Source: Zunongwangia atlantica 22II14-10F7 (GTDB lineage: Bacteria > Bacteroidota > Bacteroidia > Flavobacteriales > Flavobacteriaceae). Taken from it: a stretch of 64,000 bases of DNA. A program made the translations under genes and the position numbers. Under the pieces are notes generated by a model, which saw only the letters and a list, made by a program, of their open reading frames with translations, made no database searches and was not told the DNA's origin. Below are positions 27,179 to 35,033 of the stretch, piece by piece; within the stretch, counting starts at the first letter, position 1, and every line of letters begins with the position of its first letter. The stretch lies in contig NZ_ARYN01000004.1 in NCBI RefSeq assembly GCF_002094855.1, positions 124,001-188,000 on the forward strand. Direction: 5' to 3'.

Positions 27179-28243
27179 TCAGGCGTTTTTATAAAATTCA
27201 AAAGCATTAAAAATTAAACTGTTTGGCACCTGGCAATCAATTTCTGTTTCACCAATATCTTTTAGTAAAACAAAATTGATTTTTCCGGCTTCATTCTTCT
27301 TATCATATTTCATTAAATCGATTACCGCATCGATATCTTCTTTAGAAAATTCAACTTTACCATAAAGCGTTACGATACGTTTTGTAATACTTTCTAGCTT
27401 TTCCGTAGGGAAATTTTTAAGTTCTTTAGAAAGATATGTAGCCAAAATAATACCTAAAGCAACAGCTTCACCATGCAGCAAAGTTTTCTTTTCGTTATGG
27501 GTAAGGCAATAAGATTCTATAGCGTGACCCAAAGTATGGCCGTAATTTAATGTTTTTCGCAACCCATTTTCGTAAGGATCTTCAGCAACAACCTTGGCTT
27601 TTATATCTACAGAAACCCGAATTATATCATCAAGGTCCTTAAGCGTAAGTTCACTTAATTGGCCAACTTTTTCCCAATAAGCTTCATCGGCAATAAGACC
27701 ATGCTTTAAAATTTCAGCTAAACCACTTCTCATTTCTTCGGAAGGAAGGGTTGCCAGATAATCTGAATCTACAATTACCATTTCAGCATTAGAAATTACT
27801 CCAATCTGATTTTTAAGATTCCCTAAATCTACGCCAGTTTTTCCACCAACTGAAGCATCTACCATAGAAAGTAGGGTAGTAGGCACATTAATATAATTGA
27901 TTCCACGTTTAAAAGTTGAAGCCACAAAACCACCAAGATCGGTAACTACACCGCCACCAAGATTAATCATAAGGCTTTTGCGATCACCTTCAAGATCAGA
28001 CATTGCCTGCCAAACGCCCATACAGGTGTCTAGGTTTTTAAATGGTTCTCCAGCTTCGATTTCAATAATTTCAATAGCTGTTTCAGTCTCTATTTTTGGT
28101 AAAAAGGCAGGTAAGCAAAGTTCGTGGGTATTGCTATCTACCAAAATAAATATCTTAGAATGATTATTTTCTTTAAGATATTCATTAATTTTTTTATATG
28201 CTTCTTCTTTATAATAAACGGTTCCTTTTGCCGTAGTTGCCAT
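27179..28243 (-). CDS. aroB: 3-dehydroquinate synthase
   Basis: 354 residues. It converts DAHP to 3-dehydroquinate, the second step of the shikimate pathway, using NAD+ and a divalent metal. The NAD loop is LGGGVVTDLGGFVASTFKRG, followed by VPTTLLSMVDASVGGKTGVD; the metal ligands are Glu in EILKHG and His in YGHTLGHAIE and HGEAV. Divergent from the proline dehydrogenase gene across a 96-bp promoter region. aroC lies about 7 kb away and the pathway genes are not clustered here. Confidence 0.96.
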   Translation of the reverse strand: MATTAKGTVYYKEEAYKKINEYLKENNHSKIFILVDSNTHELCLPAFLPKIETETAIEIIEIEAGEPFKNLDTCMGVWQAMSDLEGDRKSLMINLGGGVVTDLGGFVASTFKRGINYINVPTTLLSMVDASVGGKTGVDLGNLKNQIGVISNAEMVIVDSDYLATLPSEEMRSGLAEILKHGLIADEAYWEKVGQLSELTLKDLDDIIRVSVDIKAKVVAEDPYENGLRKTLNYGHTLGHAIESYCLTHNEKKTLLHGEAVALGIILATYLSKELKNFPTEKLESITKRIVTLYGKVEFSKEDIDAVIDLMKYDKKNEAGKINFVLLKDIGETEIDCQVPNSLIFNAFEFYKNA

Positions 28244-28267
28244 GATTTTGGATCTTTAAAACAGTGT

Positions 28268-28301
28268 CGAAAATAAGGAGAAATAATTAAATCGAAATCA
28301 A
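28268..28301 (-). promoter_or_regulatory. putative aroB promoter
   Basis: On the minus strand TTG (28299-28301), 23 nt, then TATTTTCG (28268-28275), one mismatch from TAnnTTTG, placed 24 bp before the ATG. Confidence 0.45.
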
Positions 28302-28312
28302 TATTCAATAAT

Positions 28313-28320
28313 TATATTTG
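28313..28320 (+). promoter_or_regulatory. -7 element of the proline dehydrogenase promoter
   Basis: TATATTTG matches TAnnTTTG 19 bp before the ATG, giving a short leader. The -33 region has no TTG. Confidence 0.45.
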
Positions 28321-28339
28321 CGTTAATTAACTATATCCC

Positions 28340-29551
28340 ATGATTAGAAAGAAGATATTTAACAATACCAAAACTGCATTTAGATTAAAATCAGATTCAG
28401 AGCTAGATAGAGCGATTTTTTTATTTAGCATGATGGGCAGGCCAACTTTAGTAAAATCTGGTATTGCGCTTACAAAAATGTCTTTAAAATTAAATTTACC
28501 TGTAGAAGGTCTTATCAAAAAGACGATTTTTGAGCAATTTGCTGGTGGTGAGACAATGGAGGACTGTAAGCCAACCATTAAAACCATGTATGATGCCAAA
28601 TTGCACAGTATTTTAGATTATTCTGTAGAAGGAAAAGAAACCGAAGAACAATTTGATGCTGCTTTAAAGCAAAAACTGGAATTGATAAAGTTTGCAAGCA
28701 AAGAAAAAGAAGTTCCTTTTGCGGTTTTTAAACCTACTGGTGTAGGTAGATTTGAAATTTGGGAAAAAATGACTGCAAAAGTCAGTTTGTCTCCTGAAGA
28801 AAAAAAAGAGTGGGAAAACATCAAATCTCGGGTTGAAAAACTTTGTGAAATAGCTTACCAGTTAAAAGTAAGATTATATGCAGATGGTGAAGAGACCTGG
28901 ATGCAAACCGCCGCAGATGATCTTATGGAAGAGATGATGCGTAAATACAATAAACAGGAAGCGCTTATCTTTAATACTTTACAATGTTATCGTTGGGATC
29001 GTATAGAATATTTAAAAGATCTTCACAAAAAAGGTAAAGCTGAAGGCTTTAAAATAGGAGCTAAGATTGTGCGTGGTGCTTATATGGAAAAAGAGAATGA
29101 GCGTGCAAAAAAACTGGGATATCCTTCACCTATTTGTGAGAGCAAAGAAGCTACAGATGTAAACTTTAATAGCGTTATGTCTTATTGTTTAGGGAATTTG
29201 GATGATATTTCAGTTTATATAGGTACACATAACGAGGTAAGCAATTATTTGGCACTACAGATTATGGAAGATAAAGATTTATCTACTAATCATCCACATA
29301 TATGGTTTAGCCAATTATTTGGGATGAGTGACCATTTAAGTTATAATTTAGCGAAAAAAGGCTATAACTCGGCCAAGCTTGTTCCTTTTGGCCCAGTTAG
29401 AGATGTTGTTCCTTATTTAATGCGTAGAGCACAAGAAAATTCTTCAGTAAAAGGACAAACCGGTAGAGAGCTTTCTTTGTTGCTGGAAGAGCGTAAGCGT
29501 AGAAAAGGTCATGAAACAAGACACGATCGTCAGGAAAAAGAGAGTTTCTAG
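28340..29551 (+). CDS. proline dehydrogenase
   Basis: 403 residues, a stand-alone FAD-binding beta/alpha barrel with no aldehyde dehydrogenase domain. It oxidises L-proline to pyrroline-5-carboxylate and passes electrons to quinone. Visible motifs are GAKIVRGAYMEKENERA (FAD/substrate Arg), IGTHNE, WFSQLFGMSDHLSYNLA and YLMRRAQENSS, where the paired Arg residues bind the proline carboxylate. The N-terminal 100 residues are the long helical extension usual in Bacteroidota. The stop is 4 bp from the convergent LpxH-like gene, with no terminator between. Confidence 0.93.
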   Translation: MIRKKIFNNTKTAFRLKSDSELDRAIFLFSMMGRPTLVKSGIALTKMSLKLNLPVEGLIKKTIFEQFAGGETMEDCKPTIKTMYDAKLHSILDYSVEGKETEEQFDAALKQKLELIKFASKEKEVPFAVFKPTGVGRFEIWEKMTAKVSLSPEEKKEWENIKSRVEKLCEIAYQLKVRLYADGEETWMQTAADDLMEEMMRKYNKQEALIFNTLQCYRWDRIEYLKDLHKKGKAEGFKIGAKIVRGAYMEKENERAKKLGYPSPICESKEATDVNFNSVMSYCLGNLDDISVYIGTHNEVSNYLALQIMEDKDLSTNHPHIWFSQLFGMSDHLSYNLAKKGYNSAKLVPFGPVRDVVPYLMRRAQENSSVKGQTGRELSLLLEERKRRKGHETRHDRQEKESF

Positions 29552-29555
29552 ACTA

Positions 29556-30371
29556 TTATCGCGATTTACTTCTTTTTAAAACCGTAATTGCTGTAAGTAA
29601 TTGTGGCTCTTTAATTTGTTTTACATCTAATTCAGGGAATCGGATTAATTCCCAACGTTTGTCATTATATTCTAAGGCGGTTAGATTTTCAATCCAATCG
29701 CCAGAATTCAAATAAAGGCAGGTTCCTTTTTTATTTGTTTTTCTAACGATGCGTGGCTGATGAATATGCCCGCAAACCACATATTTATAGCCATTTTCTA
29801 TGGCAAGATCTGTGGCGGTTTTTTCAAAATCGTCTATAAATTTAATAGCACCTTTTACTTTGCTTTTGATCTTTTTGGATAGCGAATATTTTTTTCGCCC
29901 AATTCTAACCAAACACCAGTTTAAAAAGCGATTAATAAGAATTAAAAAATCATAGCCCCAGCCGCCTAGTTTAGCGATCCATTTGGCGTTTTGTATAGAA
30001 ACATCAAATACATCACCGTGAAAAAACCAGGCTTTTTTACCGTCGAGTTCTAAAACCAGTTTATCTACGATCGAAAAAGAACCCATAAAAGTTTCGCTAA
30101 ACTTTCTAAGCATTTCGTCGTGATTTCCGGTAATGTAAATCACTTCAGTGCCGCTAGTGCTTAGATCGATTATTTTCTTGATGACTTCCAGGTGAGATTT
30201 TGGGAAGTAACGTTTTCTAAATTGCCAAATATCGATAAAATCTCCATTAAGGATTAACTTTTTTGGCTCTACGCTATCAAGATATAGCAACAATTCTTTC
30301 GCGTGACATCCAAAAGTTCCTAAATGAACATCTGAAATCACCAACAAATCAATTTTTCGCTTTCTTCCCAA
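29556..30371 (-). CDS. LpxH-like UDP-2,3-diacylglucosamine diphosphatase family metallophosphoesterase
   Basis: 271 residues. The calcineurin-like motifs are all present: ISDVHLG, NGDFIDIW, ITGNHDE, FFHGDVFD and CGHIHQPRI. They bind a dinuclear metal site. The order and the basic helical cap (RIGRKKYSLSKKIKSKVKGA, about 155-175) match the LpxH-type branch that makes lipid X for lipid A, although several flavobacterial paralogues of unknown substrate share it. The only start that includes the first strand is TTG at 30371 (rare); no in-frame ATG exists upstream. Confidence 0.85.
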   Translation of the reverse strand: MGRKRKIDLLVISDVHLGTFGCHAKELLLYLDSVEPKKLILNGDFIDIWQFRKRYFPKSHLEVIKKIIDLSTSGTEVIYITGNHDEMLRKFSETFMGSFSIVDKLVLELDGKKAWFFHGDVFDVSIQNAKWIAKLGGWGYDFLILINRFLNWCLVRIGRKKYSLSKKIKSKVKGAIKFIDDFEKTATDLAIENGYKYVVCGHIHQPRIVRKTNKKGTCLYLNSGDWIENLTALEYNDKRWELIRFPELDVKQIKEPQLLTAITVLKRSKSR

Positions 30372-30463
30372 TACAGTCTTCTTTTTTGCAAAGGAAAGGC
30401 GATTCTTAGAAAATCATATTAAGCTGATTTTAAACAATCTTCAATTTATTGTTATTCATTTAA

Positions 30464-30555
30464 TAGAGTCTAGAATCTAGAAATTAGATAATAGATAACT
30501 TTTTAAACTGCGAACTGAATACTGCCTACTGCCAACTGAACACTATCTACTGAAA
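30464..30555. repeat. two adjacent heptanucleotide tandem repeats
   Basis: Five units of TAGANNN (30464-30498: TAGAGTC, TAGAATC, TAGAAAT, TAGATAA, TAGATAA) are followed, after 8 bp, by seven units of ACTNNNN (30507-30555: ACTGCGA, ACTGAAT, ACTGCCT, ACTGCCA, ACTGAAC, ACTATCT, ACTGAAA). The second array ends 1 bp from the nitroreductase stop codon. The block fills the space between the LpxH-like start and the nitroreductase 3' end. Confidence 0.85.
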
Positions 30556-30556
30556 C

Positions 30557-31207
30557 CTACTCGATAATTTTCACCTTATCTGAATATCGAACTGGAGCTT
30601 CAGGATCTTCTGCTGGGTAACCTAAGGCGATATTGATCGCAACTTCGTAACCTTCAGGAATATTGATTAATTCTAATAGATCTGAATTTTCTTCCAAATT
30701 CATAACCGAAACCAAAGTCCCTAGCGGGCAAGTTCCTAATCCTAATGCTTTTGAGCTTAATAAAATATTCTGAAGCGCAATTCCGCAGTCCATATAACTA
30801 ATGTTACTGCTTTTATCTCTGGCCATCACGATCACGGTTGGCGCGCCGTGAAATATACTAAATCCGGGTTCGCGATAATGTGCCGCACTTCCTTTAAATT
30901 CTTTTCCTTCAGCATAATTTAAAAAACGCTGGTTAATTTCATTCAAAATCTCCTGATTCTGAATCACACGAATCTCCCACGGCTGTTTATTCAACGCACT
31001 TGGCGCATAGATCGCACATTTCATAATCGTGTCGAGCTGTTCTTTAGCAACTTGCTCATCGGTATATTTTCGGATACTTCTTCGCGAAAGCATATTATCG
31101 ATCACGGCCGTTTTTCCTTCTAAATTCAACACTTCGGGCGTTTCTGCTTTTTGCTCACAGGCAATTAAACTTAATGCACTAATCGCGATAAGAAAGATCT
31201 TCTTCAT
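30557..31207 (-). CDS. nitroreductase-family flavoprotein anchored as a lipoprotein
   Basis: 216 residues. The N-terminus is a lipoprotein signal, MKKIFLIAISALSLIAC (lipid on Cys17), which would place the enzyme outside the inner membrane. From about residue 40 a complete nitroreductase fold follows: LSRRSIRKYTDEQV (FMN phosphate-binding Arg residues), YAPSALNKQPWEIRVI, YMDCGIALQNILLSSKALGL (FMN-contacting helix) and the C-terminal EGYEVAINIALGYPAEDP. It is the last gene of the RnfC/RnfD/ApbE operon, 2 bp after the RnfD-like gene. An envelope nitroreductase cannot reach cytosolic NAD(P)H, so it may be reduced through RnfD (inferred). Confidence 0.88.
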   Translation of the reverse strand: MKKIFLIAISALSLIACEQKAETPEVLNLEGKTAVIDNMLSRRSIRKYTDEQVAKEQLDTIMKCAIYAPSALNKQPWEIRVIQNQEILNEINQRFLNYAEGKEFKGSAAHYREPGFSIFHGAPTVIVMARDKSSNISYMDCGIALQNILLSSKALGLGTCPLGTLVSVMNLEENSDLLELINIPEGYEVAINIALGYPAEDPEAPVRYSDKVKIIE

Positions 31208-31209
31208 AA

Positions 31210-32301
31210 TTATATGGGTTGATGCAGTTTTTTACTGAATGAAAAATTAAACTTGAAAATAATATAAATAATATAAATGTAAATGAGATACGGAATGTAA
31301 CCGTAGTAATGCAGGCTTAGCACTGCAAAAGTGACGGTGAGTACTGAAAGCGTGAGTAAAAATACTTCCTCTATTTTTTTAGGCCAATCGGTTTTTGTTC
31401 CCCAGGTTCTTGGCATAAAAACCTGATTGATTTTTGTTGAAAATCCATTCAGAATTAAAATGGAGTACGACATATATTCGAAACCGGCACCAAACTGAAT
31501 GCAAAGCCCGGCAACTAAACCAATCATTAATCCGTAATAAGATTTTCCGGTGGGAGAAGATGGACTCGATGGCATATCGGTGGCCATAAAGATTCCGCCG
31601 AGTAAGATTCCGCCTAAACTATAATTGAGGTTTTGATCTTCAAAGATCCATAGAAATGAAAGGAAGCTCACTAATAGAAATGCCGGAATATGCCACGAAA
31701 TTCTTCTTCTAAAGATCAAATAAATTCCGCCTAACAATAAAAATACTGCTGAATATTCGCCTAAAGCTCCGGTAGGAACAAAGAATAATTCATTCAAGAA
31801 TTCGGCCCAATGTGCATTCGGAATAAAATCAAACCATTCAACTTCATATACATACCGAATTCTTTTCGTCGACCAAATATCTCCTGAACTCATCACCAGC
31901 GGAAAAAATACCGTCATAAATTCACGCCCCACCAAAGCCGGATTGAATTTATTTTTGCCAACGCCGCCCCAAAGAATTTTTCCAAATAAAACAGCGCAAG
32001 AACCACCAAAAGCAGCCACATACCAGGGCGTTAAAGGTGAAATCGTAAATACGAGCAGCAACACCGTGATAATGGCTGAACCATCTAAAATTCCTCTCCA
32101 TTTTTTTAAAAGGATGCCAGAAAATAGTATTTCGGTTAAAATAGCGCCACCTAAAGCTGAACCTAAAACGATTAAAAACCAGATGCGATAGGTATAAAAT
32201 GCAAATGCACAAAGTGGTAACAAGGCAATGATCACATCGAGCATCACTTTGCCGATACTATTTTTAGAACTAACAAAAGGGGAGAAGCGCTTATTTTGCA
32301 T
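31210..32301 (-). CDS. rnfD: RnfD/NqrB-like membrane protein
   Basis: 363 residues with about ten transmembrane helices. Family features are the opening RFSPFVSSKNSIGKVMLDVI, then KKWRGILDGSAIITVLLLVF, GKNKFNPALVGREFMTVFF, ALGEYSAVFLLLGGIYLIFR and GGIFMATDMPSSPSSPTGK. In RnfD and NqrB the segment after the NPAL helix carries an SGAT motif where FMN is linked to Thr by ApbE. Here that place reads SSGDIWSTKRIRYVYEVEW with no S/T-G-A-T/S. It overlaps the rnfC end by 11 bp. Expected role: electron carrier across the inner membrane; how it works without RnfA/E/G is unknown. Confidence 0.88.
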   Translation of the reverse strand: MQNKRFSPFVSSKNSIGKVMLDVIIALLPLCAFAFYTYRIWFLIVLGSALGGAILTEILFSGILLKKWRGILDGSAIITVLLLVFTISPLTPWYVAAFGGSCAVLFGKILWGGVGKNKFNPALVGREFMTVFFPLVMSSGDIWSTKRIRYVYEVEWFDFIPNAHWAEFLNELFFVPTGALGEYSAVFLLLGGIYLIFRRRISWHIPAFLLVSFLSFLWIFEDQNLNYSLGGILLGGIFMATDMPSSPSSPTGKSYYGLMIGLVAGLCIQFGAGFEYMSYSILILNGFSTKINQVFMPRTWGTKTDWPKKIEEVFLLTLSVLTVTFAVLSLHYYGYIPYLIYIYIIYIIFKFNFSFSKKLHQPI

Positions 32302-33544
32302 ACATCATTTTTTGAAGTTCCACTTTTCCCAACACAATGCTTTGCATCAGCGGTAAATTACTAGGACAAATATATTCGCAGGCGCCACATTCAATACAAT
32401 GATCTAAGTTGAATTGACTCAACAAATTTTGATCTTCTTGATGACCTTTTACAAACTGCATTGGCATTAAATGCTGCGGACAAACATCTACGCAATACCC
32501 GCATTCAATACAATTTTCGATAGATTTTTGCTGTTTTTTAAATAACAGAAGTCCGCCAGAACCTTTTTTAATTGGGCTATCCAAATCGACTACTTCTTTT
32601 CCCATCATTGGTCCGCCCAAAACGATATCTACACCTTCAGCATCGATATTTAATTCTTTTAAAATATGCCGAATAGGAGTTCCAATTTTTACACGATAGT
32701 TACCAATAGTGTTTACCGCATTTCCTGAAATCGTAATCACCCGTTCAGTGGTGGGGATTCCATTAAAAAGAGCTTCGTAAATCGCTAAAATCGTCCCCAC
32801 GTTGCTCACCAGATATCCAAAATTCGCCGGGATGCTTCCCTTTGGAATTTCTTTATGGGTAACACTTTTTATGAACTGAAGTTCGCCACCTTGCGGATAT
32901 TCATTGGGTAATAAATGAATTCTAACTGCTAAGTTTGGATGATTTTTGAAGCTTTTTTCGAAATGTTTTTTGAGTTCTTTATGCTGCTTTTCAATCCCAA
33001 TGACGATCTCTTCAGGTTGAAAAATTTGATTTAAAACCGCAATGGTTTTCAATAATTTTTCAGTTTCGTGACGCATCACCGCGTAATCTGAAGTTAAATA
33101 AGGTTCGCATTCTATTCCATTGATTAAAAGTGATTTGACATTACTTTCTTTAACCTTATATTTAATATTGGTCGGGAATTCTGCGCCTCCAATTCCTGCA
33201 ATTCCGAAGTCTTTTAAAACCTGAACAAAACGCTCTAAATCTAATTGCTGAGATTCGATAATTTTAGTAGTGATTTTTTGTTGCTGAAAATCATTTTCTA
33301 AACTGATATAATGTTCATCGATCGCAATAACTTTTCCTGAAACCGGCGAATGAATCTTAGCTGCGAATTGATGTTCTACATCTTCAGCTAATACCTGATA
33401 TTGTAAAATTTGGTCGCCGATTTTTACAAGCGGCTGCAAAGTTGATCGGTACGATTGCAGCGGAATTCGATAAACTGAAGCATCTTTTAATTCAGCAATC
33501 GGCTGTTTTTTGGTTTTATATTTTAACGACGGAATTTGCATCAT
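32291..33544 (-). CDS. rnfC: RnfC-like NADH/ferredoxin-linked iron-sulfur subunit
   Basis: 417 residues. An N-terminal barrel-sandwich domain (about 20-90, AKIHSPVSGKVIAIDEHY) is followed by the NuoF-like core with GIAGIGGAEFPTNIKYKV, the FMN/NADH glycine loop, INGIECEPYLTSDY and LVSNVGTILAIYEA. The C-terminus has two 4Fe-4S motifs, CIECGYCVDVCPQHLMP and CIECGACEYICPSNLPL. It lacks the long Ala/Lys-rich tail of proteobacterial RnfC. The protein is soluble and would dock on the RnfD-like protein. Its start (ATGATG) overlaps the apbE stop and its end overlaps the RnfD-like gene, so production is coupled. Confidence 0.93.
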   Translation of the reverse strand: MMQIPSLKYKTKKQPIAELKDASVYRIPLQSYRSTLQPLVKIGDQILQYQVLAEDVEHQFAAKIHSPVSGKVIAIDEHYISLENDFQQQKITTKIIESQQLDLERFVQVLKDFGIAGIGGAEFPTNIKYKVKESNVKSLLINGIECEPYLTSDYAVMRHETEKLLKTIAVLNQIFQPEEIVIGIEKQHKELKKHFEKSFKNHPNLAVRIHLLPNEYPQGGELQFIKSVTHKEIPKGSIPANFGYLVSNVGTILAIYEALFNGIPTTERVITISGNAVNTIGNYRVKIGTPIRHILKELNIDAEGVDIVLGGPMMGKEVVDLDSPIKKGSGGLLLFKKQQKSIENCIECGYCVDVCPQHLMPMQFVKGHQEDQNLLSQFNLDHCIECGACEYICPSNLPLMQSIVLGKVELQKMMYAK

Positions 33545-34491
33545 AAGCGATCGATCTTTACCGGAAAGTTTTCCGAAGTAATAATTCCGCCTTGTTCGTT
33601 AATTAAAAAGCCTTCCATCTTAAAATCCTGCTGAATTTTATGCAAAGTCACCAAAAAGTGGTTGGAAGGGATAGCGAAAAGTCCGGTAGCCAAAACATCG
33701 CCTAAAAAACAAGAATCGGTAAGCAAACCAACCTGATAATTACTGGAAGGAGAACCTGTTGTTGCATTGATAATATGCCCAAACTCTTTTCCTTCAATAA
33801 TGTTGGAGTGCGTATTTCTCGCTGAAGTAGAAAAGCAATTATTCTTTAATTTTAGTTGAAATAGGTCTGTATTTTCAGTTAGATCTGGAACATTTACTTT
33901 CCAGTTGGGATGTTCATCATCGTTTAATCCAAAGATCGTACTTCCGCCGGCATTGATCATCGCATCGGTGATGCCATCGTTTTTCAATTTTTTTAAAACC
34001 ACATCGATCGCGTAAGCTTTTAAAAAAGAACCAGTGTTAATTTCTTGTCCGTTTTCAATTTTAACCCGATTTCCTTCAGTCTGAATGTTTTTATAATTCA
34101 CTAATTGCTGACTCGCTTCAATTTCAGTTAAACTCGGGATTTTGTTTACTTTATTTCCGTGTAAACCCCAAAGTTTTAAAAGTGGCATCGAGGTAATGTC
34201 GTAAGCGCCCTGAAAGTAACCAGAAAGTTGTTTTACTTGTTTCAGTAATTCAACAGTAAACTCATCAACTTCAGTAAAATGCCCGGCGTTTTTATTGATT
34301 TTGGAGATGTAGGAATCTTCTGAATATGAATTGTACAATCGATCGATTCGCTCTAATTCAGCAAAAAGTTCATCAAAATAAAAGTCGTGGCAAACTACCG
34401 GAAGTTTAATTTTTATATGGCAATAAAACAGGAACCGGGTTTGCGCTTTGTATGGTTTACTGACTTGCGGAAGCGGTTTCTGCGTTATCAC
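33541..34491 (-). CDS. apbE: ApbE-family FAD:protein FMN transferase
   Basis: 316 residues. ApbE moves FMN from FAD onto Thr/Ser of target proteins. Present here: LERIDRLYNSYSEDSYISKI, TGSFLKAYAIDVVLKKL (variant of the GGxAKGyAvD helix, Lys kept, one Gly changed to Ala), MINAGGSTIFG, HIINATTGSPSS and CFLGDVLATGLFAI (Mg-site Asp and Thr). There is no signal peptide or lipobox, unlike periplasmic ApbE proteins. The start is GTG at 34491, 35 bp inside the upstream small gene. No flavinylation motif is evident in the other operon products, so its target is open. Confidence 0.88.
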   Translation of the reverse strand: MITQKPLPQVSKPYKAQTRFLFYCHIKIKLPVVCHDFYFDELFAELERIDRLYNSYSEDSYISKINKNAGHFTEVDEFTVELLKQVKQLSGYFQGAYDITSMPLLKLWGLHGNKVNKIPSLTEIEASQQLVNYKNIQTEGNRVKIENGQEINTGSFLKAYAIDVVLKKLKNDGITDAMINAGGSTIFGLNDDEHPNWKVNVPDLTENTDLFQLKLKNNCFSTSARNTHSNIIEGKEFGHIINATTGSPSSNYQVGLLTDSCFLGDVLATGLFAIPSNHFLVTLHKIQQDFKMEGFLINEQGGIITSENFPVKIDRL

Positions 34492-34756
34492 TTTCTATAC
34501 TTGTTTTACGGGTTGGAGTGGCGTTAATATCTCTTTCGTCGATATGAATGGTTTGAAAATAAATATTTTCGTTTGCCAGTTTATTTTCTTTGTTTCGGGT
34601 AATTTTTTGCGTTTCAAAGGCTTCATCAAACTTTTTATGATCCTTTTCTTCGGGCGGATCGAGTGAAACCAGAATCCCATCCAGAGTTTTCCGGTTTCCG
34701 AAAATTAAAAGTCCGGCACCTAAAAGATATAAGCCCGCCTGTTTTATCAATTTCAT
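34457..34756 (-). CDS. small membrane-anchored hypothetical protein, first gene of the Rnf-like operon
   Basis: 99 residues. One N-terminal hydrophobic helix (about 6-20, AGLYLLGAGLLIFGN) is followed by a hydrophilic, charged tail without cysteines, histidine clusters or an SGAT motif (TQKITRNKENKLANE, IYFQTIHIDERD). The end overlaps the apbE start by 35 bp. TATTTTTG on the minus strand (34774-34781) could be its -7 box. I do not recognise the family; it may be an assembly factor or anchor for the RnfC/RnfD-like complex. Confidence 0.6.
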   Translation of the reverse strand: MKLIKQAGLYLLGAGLLIFGNRKTLDGILVSLDPPEEKDHKKFDEAFETQKITRNKENKLANENIYFQTIHIDERDINATPTRKTSIESDNAETASASQ

Positions 34757-35010
34757 TCAGCAAAATTTTGCTTCAAAAATAAGCAATAAGGATAGAGTAT
34801 ATTAGTAGTTTTCTAGCTTTAACGGTAGTTAAGTACACTTTTTAGAACTTGGGAATAGAGAAAACTTATTATTAGTGAATTATTAAATAATTAAGCCTAA
34901 AACTGAATATTTTTAAACCAAAAATTACAGTTTAGCCTGCGGCAAAGCTTTTTCTTGAAGAAATGCGAATGTTTTACTAAAATCAATTTTTAAATTATAG
35001 GCTAAAAAAT

Positions 35011-35018
35011 TACATTTG
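35011..35018 (+). promoter_or_regulatory. -7 element of the aroC promoter
   Basis: TACATTTG matches TAnnTTTG 15 bp before the ATG at 35034 and overlaps the TTG that opens the longer aroC frame (35016), so that upstream start would lie in the promoter. Confidence 0.5.
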
Positions 35019-35033
35019 TTCAAAATCGAACTA

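Noticed and set aside
30464-30555. CRISPR array
   Set aside because: The units are 7 bp with no spacer of 30 bp, and no cas gene is present in the window.
30557-34756. A complete Rnf or Nqr complex
   Set aside because: Only RnfC and RnfD-like proteins are encoded; RnfA, B, E, G and all other Nqr subunits are absent from the cluster.
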